26,159 nt of DNA from Pseudomonadota bacterium (GTDB lineage Bacteria; Myxococcota_A; Polyangia; Haliangiales; Haliangiaceae): NCBI GenBank assembly GCA_023386455.1, contig JAEWJO010000757.1, forward strand, positions 1-26,159, written 5' to 3'. Each line of letters starts with the position of its first letter. The first letter of the stretch is position 1. Below are positions 1-8,958 of the stretch, one piece after another. Made by a program: the position numbers and the translations under genes. The notes beneath the pieces are model-generated. The model ran no database searches and had not been told where the DNA came from. It was given only the letters and a program-made list of their open reading frames with translations.

Positions 1-1
1 T

Positions 2-493
2 GCGATCACCGTGTGCACCGCGGGCCTGCCGGTCGGCATTCGCCGGCTCGCGCGCGAGGCGCCGAACGTGCGGCTCGGCCTCTCGATCCACAGCGCGCTG
101 CCGGAGCGACGCAAGTCGCTGATGCCGATCGCGCGCGCGCACGAGCTCGACGACGTCCTCGCCGCCGCCGCCGAGCACGTCGCGCTCACCAACCTCTCGC
201 CGATGTGGGCGATCACGCTGATGGCCGGCGTCAACGACTCCGACGACGACGCGCGTGCGGTCGCGGCGCGGGCGCGCGCGTTCGAGCAAGAGACCGGCCG
301 GCGGCCGCGCCTGTCGATCATCCCGTACAACGCGATGACACCGGGCGGCGAGGGCGATCCGTACCAGCGCTCGCCGCGCGAGGCGGAGTTCCGTGCCGCG
401 CTCGGCCTGCCGAGCCATCGCCGCTACTCGGGCGGCTCCGATGTCGGCGCCGCGTGCGGTCAGCTCGCGGGCTCGCGCTCTCGTGCGGTCTAG
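2..493 (+). CDS. RlmN-like radical SAM RNA methyltransferase, C-terminal part
   Basis: The gene enters from the left edge, so its start and the CxxxCxxC iron-sulfur motif are outside the window. What remains (about 163 codons) is the C-terminal half of a radical SAM methyltransferase of the RlmN/Cfr family, which methylates C2 of an adenine in 23S rRNA and tRNA. Recognisable pieces are an AITVCTAGL strand matching 'ITxSTVG', the LGLSIHSALPERR segment, MPIARAHELDDVL, ITLMAGVNDSDDDA, SIIPYN and the terminal GSDVGAACGQLAG. In that last motif the Cys corresponds to the family's second catalytic cysteine. The usual 'RGDDIDAACGQL' reads GGSDVGAACGQL here, so this could be an RlmN paralogue rather than the housekeeping enzyme. 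It converges on the pyrophosphatase gene with a 4-bp overlap of the two stop codons. Confidence 0.85.
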   Translation, partial: AITVCTAGLPVGIRRLAREAPNVRLGLSIHSALPERRKSLMPIARAHELDDVLAAAAEHVALTNLSPMWAITLMAGVNDSDDDARAVAARARAFEQETGRRPRLSIIPYNAMTPGGEGDPYQRSPREAEFRAALGLPSHRRYSGGSDVGAACGQLAGSRSRAV

Positions 494-1026
494 CGACCTT
501 CGCCGCGCTCGTACGCCGCGCGCGATGCCTCGATGATCTCGAGTGCCTTGTCGCGGTCGTAGAAGCGATCGACGTCGACGCGCTTGTCCTCGAGGACCTT
601 GTAGTCGCGGAAGAAGCGATCGAGCTCCTTCATGATGTGCGGCGGCAGCTCCTCGAGCGTCGTGTACGTCGAGTACGCCGGATCGTCGACGCAGACCGCA
701 ACGATCTTGTCGTCGCCGCCCTTGTCGTCGACCATGCGCAGCCCGCCGAGTGCACGCGCGCGCACGATCGTCAGCGGCTCGACCGGATCCTGCATGAGCA
801 CGAGGATGTCGAGCGGATCGCCGTCGTCCGCGTGCGTCCGCGGGATGAACCCGTAGTTCGCCGGGTAGAACACGGCGCTGTACAGCACGCGGTCGAGGCG
901 GAGCATGCCGGTCGGCTTGTCGACCTCGTACTTGAGGTGCGAGCCGCGCGGGATCTCGATCACGGTCGGCACGAACGTGGCGATGTCGGCCGGGACCTCG
1001 ATGTCGTGAACGGGGTGCACGCTCAC
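490..1026 (-). CDS. ppa: Inorganic pyrophosphatase (family I)
   Basis: The 178-residue protein has the usual bacterial family I size (about 175). The family signature D-x-D-P-L-D lies at residues 68-73 (DGDPLD). The active-site segments EIPRGSHLKYEVDK (24-37), YPANYGFIP (54-62) and DDKGGDDKI (100-108) are all present, so the metal and phosphate ligands look intact. The enzyme hydrolyses cytosolic PPi to phosphate and so pulls nucleic acid and activated-sugar synthesis forward. The start is GTG at 1024-1026; the stop of the upstream glutathione S-transferase lies one nucleotide away, so the two genes are probably co-transcribed and translationally coupled. Confidence 0.95.
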   Translation of the reverse strand: MSVHPVHDIEVPADIATFVPTVIEIPRGSHLKYEVDKPTGMLRLDRVLYSAVFYPANYGFIPRTHADDGDPLDILVLMQDPVEPLTIVRARALGGLRMVDDKGGDDKIVAVCVDDPAYSTYTTLEELPPHIMKELDRFFRDYKVLEDKRVDVDRFYDRDKALEIIEASRAAYERGEGR

Positions 1027-1027
1027 A

Positions 1028-1639
1028 CTATGCCTTCGACGTCGGCCGCTCGCTCACGCGCTTGTGCCAGGCAGCGAGGTTCGGATGGGTCTCGGCCTTG
1101 ATGCGGATATCGACGACCTTGCCGAAGTCGATCGCGCACAGCGCGGTGATGTCGGCGACGGTGAATCGCTCGCCGGCCATCCACGCCCGCCTCGAGAGCT
1201 CGCCCTCGAGCCAGTCGAAGCGCAGCGACACGTGCTCGCGCATGATCTGCGCGAAGTCGGGCGCCTGCTTGATGCGGCCGTTCCAGAACACGTGCGCGTT
1301 ACGAAAAACCTGCGAGATCGGCCACAGCAGCTCGAGCTCGACGTGCCGGTTCCACATCTCGATCTGTGCGCGCTCCCACGCGTCGGCGCCGAACAGGTTC
1401 GGCGTCGGATGCTGCTCCTCGATGTAGCGGCAGATCGCCATCGACTCGCGCAGGATGCGGCCGTCCTCGAGCTCGAGCACCGGCAACAGCGACAGCGGGT
1501 TCTTGCGGCGGAACTCCTCGGTCTGATGCGCGGCGTTGGCGATCAGGACTTCGATCGTGTCGTACGCCACGTTCTTCTCGGCCAGGAAGATCCGCACCCG
1601 ACGGGGATTGGGAGCGCGAGGGTCGTGGTACAGCAGCAT
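1028..1639 (-). CDS. Glutathione S-transferase family protein
   Basis: The 203-residue protein has the GST two-domain layout. An N-terminal thioredoxin fold (about 1-80) contains VRIFLAEKN, the cis-proline segment NPLSLLPVLELEDGR and the glutathione-binding motif RESMAICRYIEE. An all-helical C-terminal domain follows, with the N-capping segment FTVADITALCAIDF. The usual Ser/Cys near the N-terminus is not obvious (HDPRAPNPRRV), so catalysis may differ from classical GSTs. I chose ATG 1637-1639 because the fold begins there; the frame stays open far upstream, but that part is antisense to the lipoprotein gene and has no GST similarity. A TACAGT hexamer ends 6 nt before this ATG, fitting a leaderless transcript. 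It is upstream of ppa in the same direction. Confidence 0.9.
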   Translation of the reverse strand: MLLYHDPRAPNPRRVRIFLAEKNVAYDTIEVLIANAAHQTEEFRRKNPLSLLPVLELEDGRILRESMAICRYIEEQHPTPNLFGADAWERAQIEMWNRHVELELLWPISQVFRNAHVFWNGRIKQAPDFAQIMREHVSLRFDWLEGELSRRAWMAGERFTVADITALCAIDFGKVVDIRIKAETHPNLAAWHKRVSERPTSKA

Positions 1640-1661
1640 GGCGGGACTGTACGGCCAAAAC

Positions 1662-1691
1662 TCGGCAGTCTCCCAGCGGATCCCGTACAAT
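1662..1691 (+). promoter_or_regulatory. Putative sigma-70 promoter of the coiled-coil lipoprotein gene
   Basis: TCGGCA (1662-1667) and TACAAT (1686-1691) are 18 nt apart. TACAAT ends 8 nt before the ATG at 1700, so transcription would begin at or next to the start codon. No Shine-Dalgarno sequence lies in between. This is read from the sequence only. Confidence 0.45.
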
Positions 1692-1699
1692 CGAGGGGT

Positions 1700-2632
1700 A
1701 TGCGCATTGTGGGGCTCGTGGTTCTCCTGTGCCTGGGGGCTTCCTCTGTCCTGGGCCTCGGCGGTTGCAAGAACAAGGGCGACGCCGACACCGCGCCGGA
1801 TCCGGCGGCCGTGAAGGCGCAGCAGGAGCTGATCGCGCGGCGCGACAAGCTGCTCGAGGCGCGCAAGAAGTTGCAGGACGATCGCGAGAAGATCGATCTC
1901 GAGATCAGGGAGATCCAGGCAAAGGGTGGCGACGCCTCGGAGCAGATCAAGAAGCGCGAGGACCTCGACACGCAGCTCGAGACCTCGACGTCCGATCTCA
2001 TCAGCATGGTCAACAGCAAGCTCGATGCGATGAAGCAGTCGGGCGACAAGACGGCGAACGTCGCGGGCCGCGAGGCCGAGATCGCATCGCGCGAGAAGGC
2101 GGTCGCCGATCGCGAGGCGCGCGTTGCCGAGCGCGAGCGGTCGCTGACCCAGCGTGACTTCGAGTCGGCACAGCGCTGGAAGGACACGTGCTCGAGCGGT
2201 GCGGCGCCCGTCATCATCCAGCAGACCGCGCCGAAGGGCGGCAACTACACGAACCGCGACGTCAGCGCGCTGATCGCGAAGGCGCGCTCGGCGATGAACA
2301 AGAAGGGCCTGATCACGTCCGACTTGCCCGGCCCGGCGCAGTCGCTCGAGGGCGAAGCGAGCAGGGCGATGAACGACCACGACATGAGCAAGGCGTACTT
2401 CGCCGCGGCGCAGCTCGTCGCGACCGTCGACGCGATCGCGGTCAACCGCGCGTTCATCCAGGCCAAGACCGCGCGCCTCTCGGCGCAGGTGAAGTCGACG
2501 AAGGTCGACGAGTCGACGAACAAGCAGCTCGCCGACATCCTCGGTGACGTGATGCAGCGCTACAACGACGGCGACTTCGCGGCGGCGAACAAGCGGCTGA
2601 ACCAGCTCGCTGCGATGCTCGCGAAGCAGTAG
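1700..2632 (+). CDS. Coiled-coil lipoprotein of unknown function
   Basis: The 310-residue protein begins with a signal peptide ending in a lipobox (LGLGGC, lipidated Cys at 23), so it should be anchored in an envelope membrane. After a short linker it has heptad-rich, highly charged helices at about residues 39-85 and 115-150 (runs such as REAEIASREKAVADREARV). A helical C-terminal half follows (about 190-310, ending NKRLNQLAAMLAKQ) that could be a TPR-like or small helical bundle. I do not recognise a named family. Periplasmic coiled-coil lipoproteins often tether or space envelope layers, but that role is inference. The start is ATG 1700; the longer open frame upstream is antisense to the GST gene and was rejected. 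Confidence 0.85.
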   Translation: MRIVGLVVLLCLGASSVLGLGGCKNKGDADTAPDPAAVKAQQELIARRDKLLEARKKLQDDREKIDLEIREIQAKGGDASEQIKKREDLDTQLETSTSDLISMVNSKLDAMKQSGDKTANVAGREAEIASREKAVADREARVAERERSLTQRDFESAQRWKDTCSSGAAPVIIQQTAPKGGNYTNRDVSALIAKARSAMNKKGLITSDLPGPAQSLEGEASRAMNDHDMSKAYFAAAQLVATVDAIAVNRAFIQAKTARLSAQVKSTKVDESTNKQLADILGDVMQRYNDGDFAAANKRLNQLAAMLAKQ

Positions 2633-2656
2633 CGCGATCCGTCGCCGTGCAGGTGA

Positions 2657-3559
2657 CTACTTGCAGTCCATACCGCCGACCTTCCGGCAGTTGTCGTACT
2701 GCGGAAAGTCGTGCGCGATCACGCCGGCGAGGATGCCCGCACCGACGGCGAGCACCACGATCGTCGGCCCGGCGACGTACCAGCGACGCCACAGCGGCGG
2801 CTGCTTCTCGATGATCGTGTCGCGCGGGCCCGCACGGCCATGGATGTCGCCCTCGACGATCGGATACTGCTTCATCACGACGGCGACGTCGGTGACGCGG
2901 CCGTAGTCGACGTCCACGAACTTCACGAAGTTGTGATACTGCGGGTGCGTCACGGTGACCGCGTGCGTGCCGACGGGCAGCGCGATCTCGCGCGTCGCGT
3001 TCGGCTGGACCTTCGTGCCGTTGACGAGCACGGTCGCGCCGGTGACGTCGAAGTTGAAGCGCACGGTGCCGCGATATCGATCGGGATCGAGCAGGCGAAT
3101 GGCCGCCCCCATCGGGGTGTCGGCGGCGTCCTTCACGCCGATCGACAGCGTCGTCGAGCGCAGCTCGCGCACGGCCCCGACGTCCGTCGTCTTCAGGTAG
3201 ATGACACGCGAGTCGCCGAGGCCACCGACCTCGCCGGTGATCACGAACTGCGCGCCGACGAGCTTGCCGACCTCGGTGACGCAGCTCGGCTCGCCCTCGC
3301 ACTGCTTGAGCGCCGGCTTGCGTGCCTTGTCGATCGCCGACGCGACCTGCGAGGACGTGACGACCTTCGTCCCGGGCAGCGACGCGATCGCCTGCTCGAT
3401 CTGGCCGAGCAGCTTCTTCGTCGTCGCCGACTTGTCCTCGGTGCCGAGCGTCGAGAGCGGCGTGACGGCGACGATGCGATCGGCGCGCGCGACGCGCGGC
3501 GCGCCGACGGCGGCGATCGAGACCGCGACGAGCAGCGCAGGGAGGCCGCGGCTCAACAC
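2657..3559 (-). CDS. PEGA-type envelope protein, second of a tandem pair
   Basis: The 300-residue protein has an N-terminal signal peptide (LPALLVAVSIAAVGAPRVARA). An alpha/beta domain (about 35-150) resembles the CsgG/TolB-N style nucleotide-free fold (RIVAVTPLSTLG, VGAQFVITGEVGGLGD). A PEGA-like beta module follows (about 175-225: ATVLVNGTKVQ, LPVGTHAVTVTHPQY). It ends with a single C-terminal transmembrane helix (WYVAGPTIVVLAVGAGILAG) and a short Cys-bearing tail (CRKVGGMDC). Two cysteines (CEGEPSC) in the first domain are conserved in the paralogue and may form a disulfide. The start is GTG 3557-3559, or TTG 3554-3556. The upstream paralogue's TGA is embedded in GTGTTGAGC, so translation is probably coupled. 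PEGA modules are thought to bind envelope surfaces; the actual role is unknown. Confidence 0.85.
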   Translation of the reverse strand: MLSRGLPALLVAVSIAAVGAPRVARADRIVAVTPLSTLGTEDKSATTKKLLGQIEQAIASLPGTKVVTSSQVASAIDKARKPALKQCEGEPSCVTEVGKLVGAQFVITGEVGGLGDSRVIYLKTTDVGAVRELRSTTLSIGVKDAADTPMGAAIRLLDPDRYRGTVRFNFDVTGATVLVNGTKVQPNATREIALPVGTHAVTVTHPQYHNFVKFVDVDYGRVTDVAVVMKQYPIVEGDIHGRAGPRDTIIEKQPPLWRRWYVAGPTIVVLAVGAGILAGVIAHDFPQYDNCRKVGGMDCK

Positions 3560-4431
3560 GGCGTGTTCCGATCGCCGTTGACGTAGCAGGGCACGTTGCC
3601 GGCCTTCACGCCGATCAGGATGCCGACCGCGATCGCGGTGACGCCGACCGCGCCGATGAACCACGGCCGCGTGTAGATCGGGTTCTTCTCGCGAACGATC
3701 GTCTTGCCGGTGCCGGTCGTCTCGCCCGTCTGGAGCAGGCGGACGATCACCGGGCTCACCTTCTGGAAGTGGACCTCGACGTCGCTGTCGAACGGGTCGT
3801 AGCCCTTCGCCTCGACGCGAAGCTTGTGCTTGCCGAGCGCCTGCCGCGCGATCACGCCGTTGTTCGCGAGCGGCGTCTTGCCGAGTGCGCGGTCGTCGAG
3901 CGTCACCTGGGCGCCGACGAGGTCGGTCTGGATCTGCAGAGAGCCGTGCAGCTGCTGCGGCGCGAGTAGCCGGTACGCGGCGACACGGACACCCTCGATC
4001 AGCTCGTCGGGGCTGCCGCGCAGCGGGTCGCTCTGGATCTTCTGCGACTTCGCGGTCGCGACGTCGACGACCTTGATGTTGAGGACGTAGTTGTCGCCGA
4101 GCGAGCCGACCGTCCCCGTGACGACGTAGTCGACCTGGAGGCGCTTGCCGATCGAGGTCAGGCACTTCTCCTCGCCGGTGCAGTCCTTCTCGGCGGCGCT
4201 CGTCGTGCGCTCGATGTCGCGGCGGCTGACCTGCGGGACCTTGACCAGGCGATCGAGCTCGGAGCGGAACAGCGTCTCGAGGCGCTGGACGATCTCGGCG
4301 TCGATGCCGAGCGCGTCGAACCGCCAGACCGCGATCTTCTTGTCGAGGAGCTCGTCGGGAGACGGCTGCGCATGCGCTTGCGCAGCCGACACCGCGAGCA
4401 CACCCAGCACGAGCGCAGCGACCCTGGCCAC
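3553..4431 (-). CDS. PEGA-type envelope protein, first of a tandem pair
   Basis: The 292-residue protein has the same architecture as its downstream neighbour. It has a signal peptide ending AQAHAQ, an alpha/beta domain with DKKIAVWRFDALG and VDYVVTGTVGSLGDNY, and a CTGEEKC cysteine pair. A PEGA-like module (AQVTLDDRALGKTPL, LGKHKLRVEAKGYDPF) is followed by one transmembrane helix near the C-terminus and a short tail with two Cys. The shared layout implies a tandem duplication, with the two products possibly acting as a heteromer. The start is GTG 4429-4431: an in-frame stop lies five codons upstream and no other start fits. The hexamer TAGGAT ends exactly 9 nt upstream, suggesting leaderless transcription. 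It is divergent from the small lipoprotein gene over only 38 bp. Confidence 0.85.
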   Translation of the reverse strand: MARVAALVLGVLAVSAAQAHAQPSPDELLDKKIAVWRFDALGIDAEIVQRLETLFRSELDRLVKVPQVSRRDIERTTSAAEKDCTGEEKCLTSIGKRLQVDYVVTGTVGSLGDNYVLNIKVVDVATAKSQKIQSDPLRGSPDELIEGVRVAAYRLLAPQQLHGSLQIQTDLVGAQVTLDDRALGKTPLANNGVIARQALGKHKLRVEAKGYDPFDSDVEVHFQKVSPVIVRLLQTGETTGTGKTIVREKNPIYTRPWFIGAVGVTAIAVGILIGVKAGNVPCYVNGDRNTPC

Positions 4432-4440
4432 GATGAATCG

Positions 4441-4446
4441 ATCCTA
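4441..4446 (-). promoter_or_regulatory. -10-like hexamer upstream of the PEGA pair
   Basis: On the minus strand TAGGAT is followed by exactly 9 nt and then the GTG start codon. The same TAGGAT-N9-GTG arrangement, with CGAT following the hexamer, occurs at 20574 on the plus strand. No convincing -35 box is visible. Confidence 0.4.
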
Positions 4447-4469
4447 CATCATCGTGTTAACCTGCCGCC

Positions 4470-4910
4470 ATGGCCTGGTTCCGTGGCTTGGTGGTAGCGG
4501 CGGCATTCGTCACGTGCGCGACCGCATGCTCGTCGATCTCGACCGTCCGCGTGCAGCCCGAGAGCGTCGCCGTGGCCAGGGGCCTGCGCCCGATCGCGAT
4601 CGTCCACGCCCAGGTCACGAGCGCCTACTTCCTGTTCCTCGCGATCCCCGGCAAGGTCAGCCTCGACTACGTCGTCAACCGCATGTTGCTCCACGCGGCG
4701 AAGGAGCTCGGCGCCGACAAGGTCGTCGACATCAAGGTCGACATCACGCCGGGCGACGGCATCTGGACCCTGCGCAAGCTGATCGGCTGGCGCTCGGCGT
4801 CGGCGAGCGGTGTCGCGGTCGTTGTCGAGGACGGTGCGCCTGCCGAACCTGCTCCACCAATAGCCCCTGCAACTGGATCCGCCGCACCCGCGCCGAGCCC
4901 GGACAAGTAG
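4470..4910 (+). CDS. Small lipoprotein of unknown function
   Basis: The 146-residue protein starts with a short signal peptide and a lipobox-like ATAC (Cys at 20). Its core (about 30-110) looks like a compact alpha/beta domain (RPIAIVHAQVTSAYFLFLAIPG, VNRMLLHAAKELGADKVVDIKV). It resembles small secreted lipoproteins in which an N-terminal strand precedes the helix 'AAKELGADKVV'. The C-terminal 25 residues are Pro/Ala rich and probably disordered. I cannot assign a function. The start ATG 4470 directly precedes a good signal peptide. It ends 17 bp before the ArsA-type ATPase, so the two could be co-transcribed, although that gene also has its own -10-like box. Confidence 0.8.
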   Translation: MAWFRGLVVAAAFVTCATACSSISTVRVQPESVAVARGLRPIAIVHAQVTSAYFLFLAIPGKVSLDYVVNRMLLHAAKELGADKVVDIKVDITPGDGIWTLRKLIGWRSASASGVAVVVEDGAPAEPAPPIAPATGSAAPAPSPDK

Positions 4911-4912
4911 GC

Positions 4913-4918
4913 TATACA
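4913..4918 (+). promoter_or_regulatory. -10-like hexamer before the ArsA-type ATPase gene
   Basis: TATACA is followed by exactly 9 nt and a GTG start at 4928, with no Shine-Dalgarno sequence between. This matches the spacing seen at several other genes in the window. Confidence 0.4.
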
Positions 4919-4927
4919 ACGCCTGCC

Positions 4928-5851
4928 GTGTCGCTCGCTGTCTACGATCGCCGCCTGATCCTCGTTGTCGGCAAGGGTGGCGTTGGACGCAGCACGGTCG
5001 CCGCCGCGATCGCCGGCCAGTGCGCCGCGCGCGGTCGCAAGACGCTGCTGTTCGAGACGAACGCGAACGATCGGTTCGGTACGTACTTCGATAAGCCTGC
5101 CGTCGGAACCGACGTCGTCCCGCTCGCGCCGAACCTGTCGGCGGTCAACACGAACCCCGCGGCCGCGCTCGAGGAGTACGGCCTCATGATCCTGAAGTTC
5201 CGCTCCGTCTACGAGATGGTGTTCGAGAACCGGGTCACGCGCGCGTTCCTTCGCGCCATCCCCGGCCTCGACGACTACGCGTTGCTCGGCAAGGCGTGGT
5301 TCCACACGGCCGAGGAGAAGCGCGGCAAGCCGGTGTGGGACACCGTCGTGTTCGACATGCCGGCGTCGGGCCACTCGATGTCGATGCTGCGCATCCCGTG
5401 GGTGATCAACGAGACGGTGCCCGAGGGTCCGCTGACGCGTGACGCGCGCACGATCAAGGAGCTGCTCACCGATCCGGTGCGCACCGCCGCGGTGCTCGTG
5501 ACGCTCGCCGAGGAGATGCCCGTCAACGAGGCGATCGAGCTCGAGGAGAAGCTCGGCGGCCTCGGCATCAAGCCGCAGCAGATCATCTGCAATCAGGTCT
5601 ACCCGCAGCACTTCGCGCCGGGCGCACCGGTGACGAAGGTGCTCGACACGCTCGCCGCCGATCCGTCGCTGCCGTCGCCGCTGCGCGAGCTGACCGAGCA
5701 TGCGACGCTGTCGCGCGATCGGCGCCAGCTCAACGAGCGCTACCTCGCCGAGCTGCGCGCGCGTGCGAAGACGCCGGTGCACGAGCTGCCGATCATGTTC
5801 GCGCCCGCGCTCGATGCGGCGCACGTGCGAGCGCTCGGCGAGATGCTCTAA
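4928..5851 (+). CDS. ArsA/GET3-like ATPase
   Basis: The 307-residue protein belongs to the deviant Walker A (SIMIBI) ATPases of the ArsA/GET3 type. The P-loop is GKGGVGRST at residues 15-23. The signature lysine (K16) is present, but the usual second lysine is Arg (R21). A DMPASGHSM segment around residue 145 matches the switch motif 'DTAPTGHTL'. GET3-type proteins deliver tail-anchored membrane proteins, and ArsA energises arsenite efflux. No ars genes are nearby and the CxxC cysteines of GET3 are not evident, so the substrate is unknown. The start is GTG 4928-4930. Bacterial relatives, including myxobacterial ones, often have such orphan copies; this is family-level recall and I could not check it here. 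Confidence 0.85.
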   Translation: MSLAVYDRRLILVVGKGGVGRSTVAAAIAGQCAARGRKTLLFETNANDRFGTYFDKPAVGTDVVPLAPNLSAVNTNPAAALEEYGLMILKFRSVYEMVFENRVTRAFLRAIPGLDDYALLGKAWFHTAEEKRGKPVWDTVVFDMPASGHSMSMLRIPWVINETVPEGPLTRDARTIKELLTDPVRTAAVLVTLAEEMPVNEAIELEEKLGGLGIKPQQIICNQVYPQHFAPGAPVTKVLDTLAADPSLPSPLRELTEHATLSRDRRQLNERYLAELRARAKTPVHELPIMFAPALDAAHVRALGEML

Positions 5852-5891
<40 letters not shown>

Positions 5892-5895
<4 letters not shown>

Positions 5896-6173
5896 TCGCC
5901 CGTCGCGCGCATCGGGAACAGCGGCTCGCCGTGGATCTCGAGCCGGTAGACGCTGTTCTCGGTCTCGACGTAGATCATCTTGCCGCCGGGCTCGCCGAGC
6001 ACGCGCTTCACCGGCGTCGTGATCATGCGGTGACCGTGCGGGTCGCGGAAGATGACCATGCCGCGGCCGATGTACGGATACGAGATGAGATATCCCGTAT
6101 AGATCCGACCGCTGGCCCCGCCGGGTCGCTCGGAGCCAAGCTCACGAATCTTCCGTGCCGTGACGCTGACCAT
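5892..6173 (-). CDS. Small conserved-looking protein of unknown function
   Basis: The 93-residue protein has no signal peptide or membrane segment. The sequence is beta-rich (GRIYTGYLISYPYIGRGMVIFRD, HRMITTPVKRVL, KMIYVETENSVYRLEIHGE), suggesting a small barrel or SH3-like fold. I do not recognise a family. The start ATG 6171-6173 is supported by a TATACG hexamer ending 10 nt upstream on the same strand. Codon use matches neighbouring genes, and the frame is on the less GC-biased strand choice expected for a real gene. It is divergent from the MBL-fold hydrolase and converges on the ArsA-type ATPase across the 9-bp repeat. Confidence 0.7.
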
Positions 6174-6183
6174 GGACGCGCTA

Positions 6184-6191
6184 CGTATAGT
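6184..6191. promoter_or_regulatory. Overlapping divergent -10-like boxes
   Basis: The 8-bp stretch reads TATAGT (6186-6191) on the plus strand, 44 nt before the MBL hydrolase start. It reads TATACG (6184-6189) on the minus strand, 10 nt before the small-protein start. One near-symmetric AT core could serve both directions. No strong -35 box was seen for either. Confidence 0.4.
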
Positions 6192-6235
6192 CTAAGAGAT
6201 GCACCGGACCTCGTCATCCTCTTTGCGGGTGAAGC

Positions 6236-7183
6236 ATGGGTGAGTCCACCGTCGACTCGCTGTACGAGCAGGTGCGCAAGCAGGCCCCCGCGATGGCCGG
6301 CGAAGTGCCCGAGATCCCGCTCCCGGTCTCGCCCGGCATCCGGGTGCTCGCGCTGAGGACGCCGACGCTGCCCCCGGCAGCGCATACGAATACCTATCTG
6401 GTCGGACCCGACCAGGGGCCGCAGATCGTGGTCGATCCCGGGTCCCCCTACCCGGACCAGGCCCAGCTCCTCGAGGCCGCGCTCGACGCCGATGCCGCAG
6501 CGGGTCGACCGCTCGGTCTCGTCCTCCTCACGCATCACCACGGCGATCACGTCGGGGGCGCGGCGGCGCTGGCGGCGCGCCATGGCGTGCCGATCGCCGC
6601 TCACCGCAACACGGCGCGCCGGCTCGCGGGCCGCGTGCCGGTCACCCGCGAGCTCGCCGATGGCGAGCCGATCGCGCTCGCTGGAACGGTCCGTTCCGCC
6701 GAGGGCGCCGCACTGGACGCGATCACCTGCGTGTACACGCCCGGCCACGCGGACGGTCACCTCTGCTTCGAGCTCGGCGACGCGACGATCGTCGGCGACA
6801 TGGTCGCCGGCTTCGGCACGATCCTCATCGATCCGAGCGAGGGCGACATGGCCGACTACCTCGCGTCGCTCGCGCTGATGCTCGGCCGCGCGCCGACGCA
6901 CCTCTTGCCTGCACACGGTCCATCGATCCGCGACGGGCGCGCCAAGCTGCGCGAGTACATCGCACACCGCACGATGCGCGAGGATCGCGTAGTCGCCGCA
7001 CTCGCTGCCCGATCGGCCAGCACGCTCGACGAGCTCGTCGCCGACGCGTACAGCGACACGCCGAAACCGCTGTGGCCGCTCGCGGCGCGCTCGCTGCTCG
7101 CGCACCTCGAGAAGCTCGTCAAGGAACGGCGCGCCGAACACGTCGACCCCGAGCGATGGACGACCCGGTCAGGTTCGCTATAG
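6236..7183 (+). CDS. MBL-fold metallo-hydrolase (LACTB2-like)
   Basis: The 315-residue protein has the metallo-beta-lactamase fold. The metal motif HxHxDH is THHHGDHVGG (H100, H102, D104, H105). H171 lies in PGHADGH, D188 in VGDM and H227 in PAHGPS, so both zinc sites look complete. The last ~75 residues (REDRVVAALAA, LDELVADAYSDTPKPLWPLAARSLLAHLEKL) match the winged-helix C-terminal domain of the LACTB2/RNase Z-like group, whose members act on nucleic acids or thioesters. A hydrolase role is secure; the substrate is not. The start is ATG 6236. The sigma-54 activator gene begins 10 nt after the stop. Confidence 0.9.
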   Translation: MGESTVDSLYEQVRKQAPAMAGEVPEIPLPVSPGIRVLALRTPTLPPAAHTNTYLVGPDQGPQIVVDPGSPYPDQAQLLEAALDADAAAGRPLGLVLLTHHHGDHVGGAAALAARHGVPIAAHRNTARRLAGRVPVTRELADGEPIALAGTVRSAEGAALDAITCVYTPGHADGHLCFELGDATIVGDMVAGFGTILIDPSEGDMADYLASLALMLGRAPTHLLPAHGPSIRDGRAKLREYIAHRTMREDRVVAALAARSASTLDELVADAYSDTPKPLWPLAARSLLAHLEKLVKERRAEHVDPERWTTRSGSL

Positions 7184-7184
7184 T
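7157..7184 (+). promoter_or_regulatory. Putative promoter of the sigma-54 activator gene
   Basis: TGGACG (7157-7162) and TATAGT (7179-7184) are 16 nt apart. TATAGT overlaps the stop codon of the previous gene and ends 9 nt before the GTG at 7194. This again places the transcript start at the start codon. Confidence 0.5.
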
Positions 7185-7193
7185 GGGCGCCCG

Positions 7194-8641
<1,448 letters not shown>

Positions 8642-8645
<4 letters not shown>

Positions 8646-8851
8646 AGAAGACGAGCGCACGGTGCCCGACCTGCCGCAACGTCAGCACCAAGGACGGCAA
8701 CAAGGTGTTCCCGTTCTGCAGCGAGCGCTGCCAGCTCGTCGACCTCGGTCGGTGGCTGTCCGAGGAGTATCGCGTGCCCGCCGAGGAGCGCGACGCGACC
8801 GGTGGCGGCATCGAGCCCGTCACGCCGCAGACCGACGACGGCGGCAACTGA
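8642..8851 (+). CDS. yacG: Zinc-ribbon DNA gyrase inhibitor-like protein YacG
   Basis: The 69-residue protein has the YacG four-cysteine zinc site, C8-x2-C11-x14-C26-x3-C30, within RCPTC and PFCSERCQLVDLGRWL, followed by SEEYRVP as in the family. E. coli YacG binds GyrB and inhibits gyrase. The C-terminal 25 residues are acidic/Gly-rich and variable. It overlaps the sigma-54 activator by 4 nt (ATGA), so the two are translated from one message. In other proteobacteria yacG usually sits with coaE, so this pairing is atypical. Confidence 0.92.
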
Positions 8852-8853
8852 CC

Positions 8854-8869
8854 GCAACGCGCGCGTTGC
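8854..8869. promoter_or_regulatory. Perfect 16-bp palindrome after yacG
   Basis: GCAACGCGCGCGTTGC is its own reverse complement and lies 2 nt after the yacG stop. A longer stem is possible with GGCAAC (8843-8848) and GTTGCC (8865-8870). There is no T-tract, so it could be a terminator hairpin of a GC-rich genome or a protein-binding site. Confidence 0.5.
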
Positions 8870-8958
8870 CGATCGCAACGCACCGCCGCGCCGCGCGCCC
8901 GCAACTCCGCGCGCCCTCGTCGCCGCGCGCGGCACCCGTCTTGCTGCCCGCGCGGACG

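Noticed and set aside
1640..2380. Upstream extension of the GST frame
   Set aside because: It is antisense to the coiled-coil lipoprotein and adds no GST sequence; the fold begins at ATG 1639.
3560..4165. Upstream extension of the second PEGA-type frame
   Set aside because: It overlaps the first PEGA-type gene in another frame and would bury the signal peptide.
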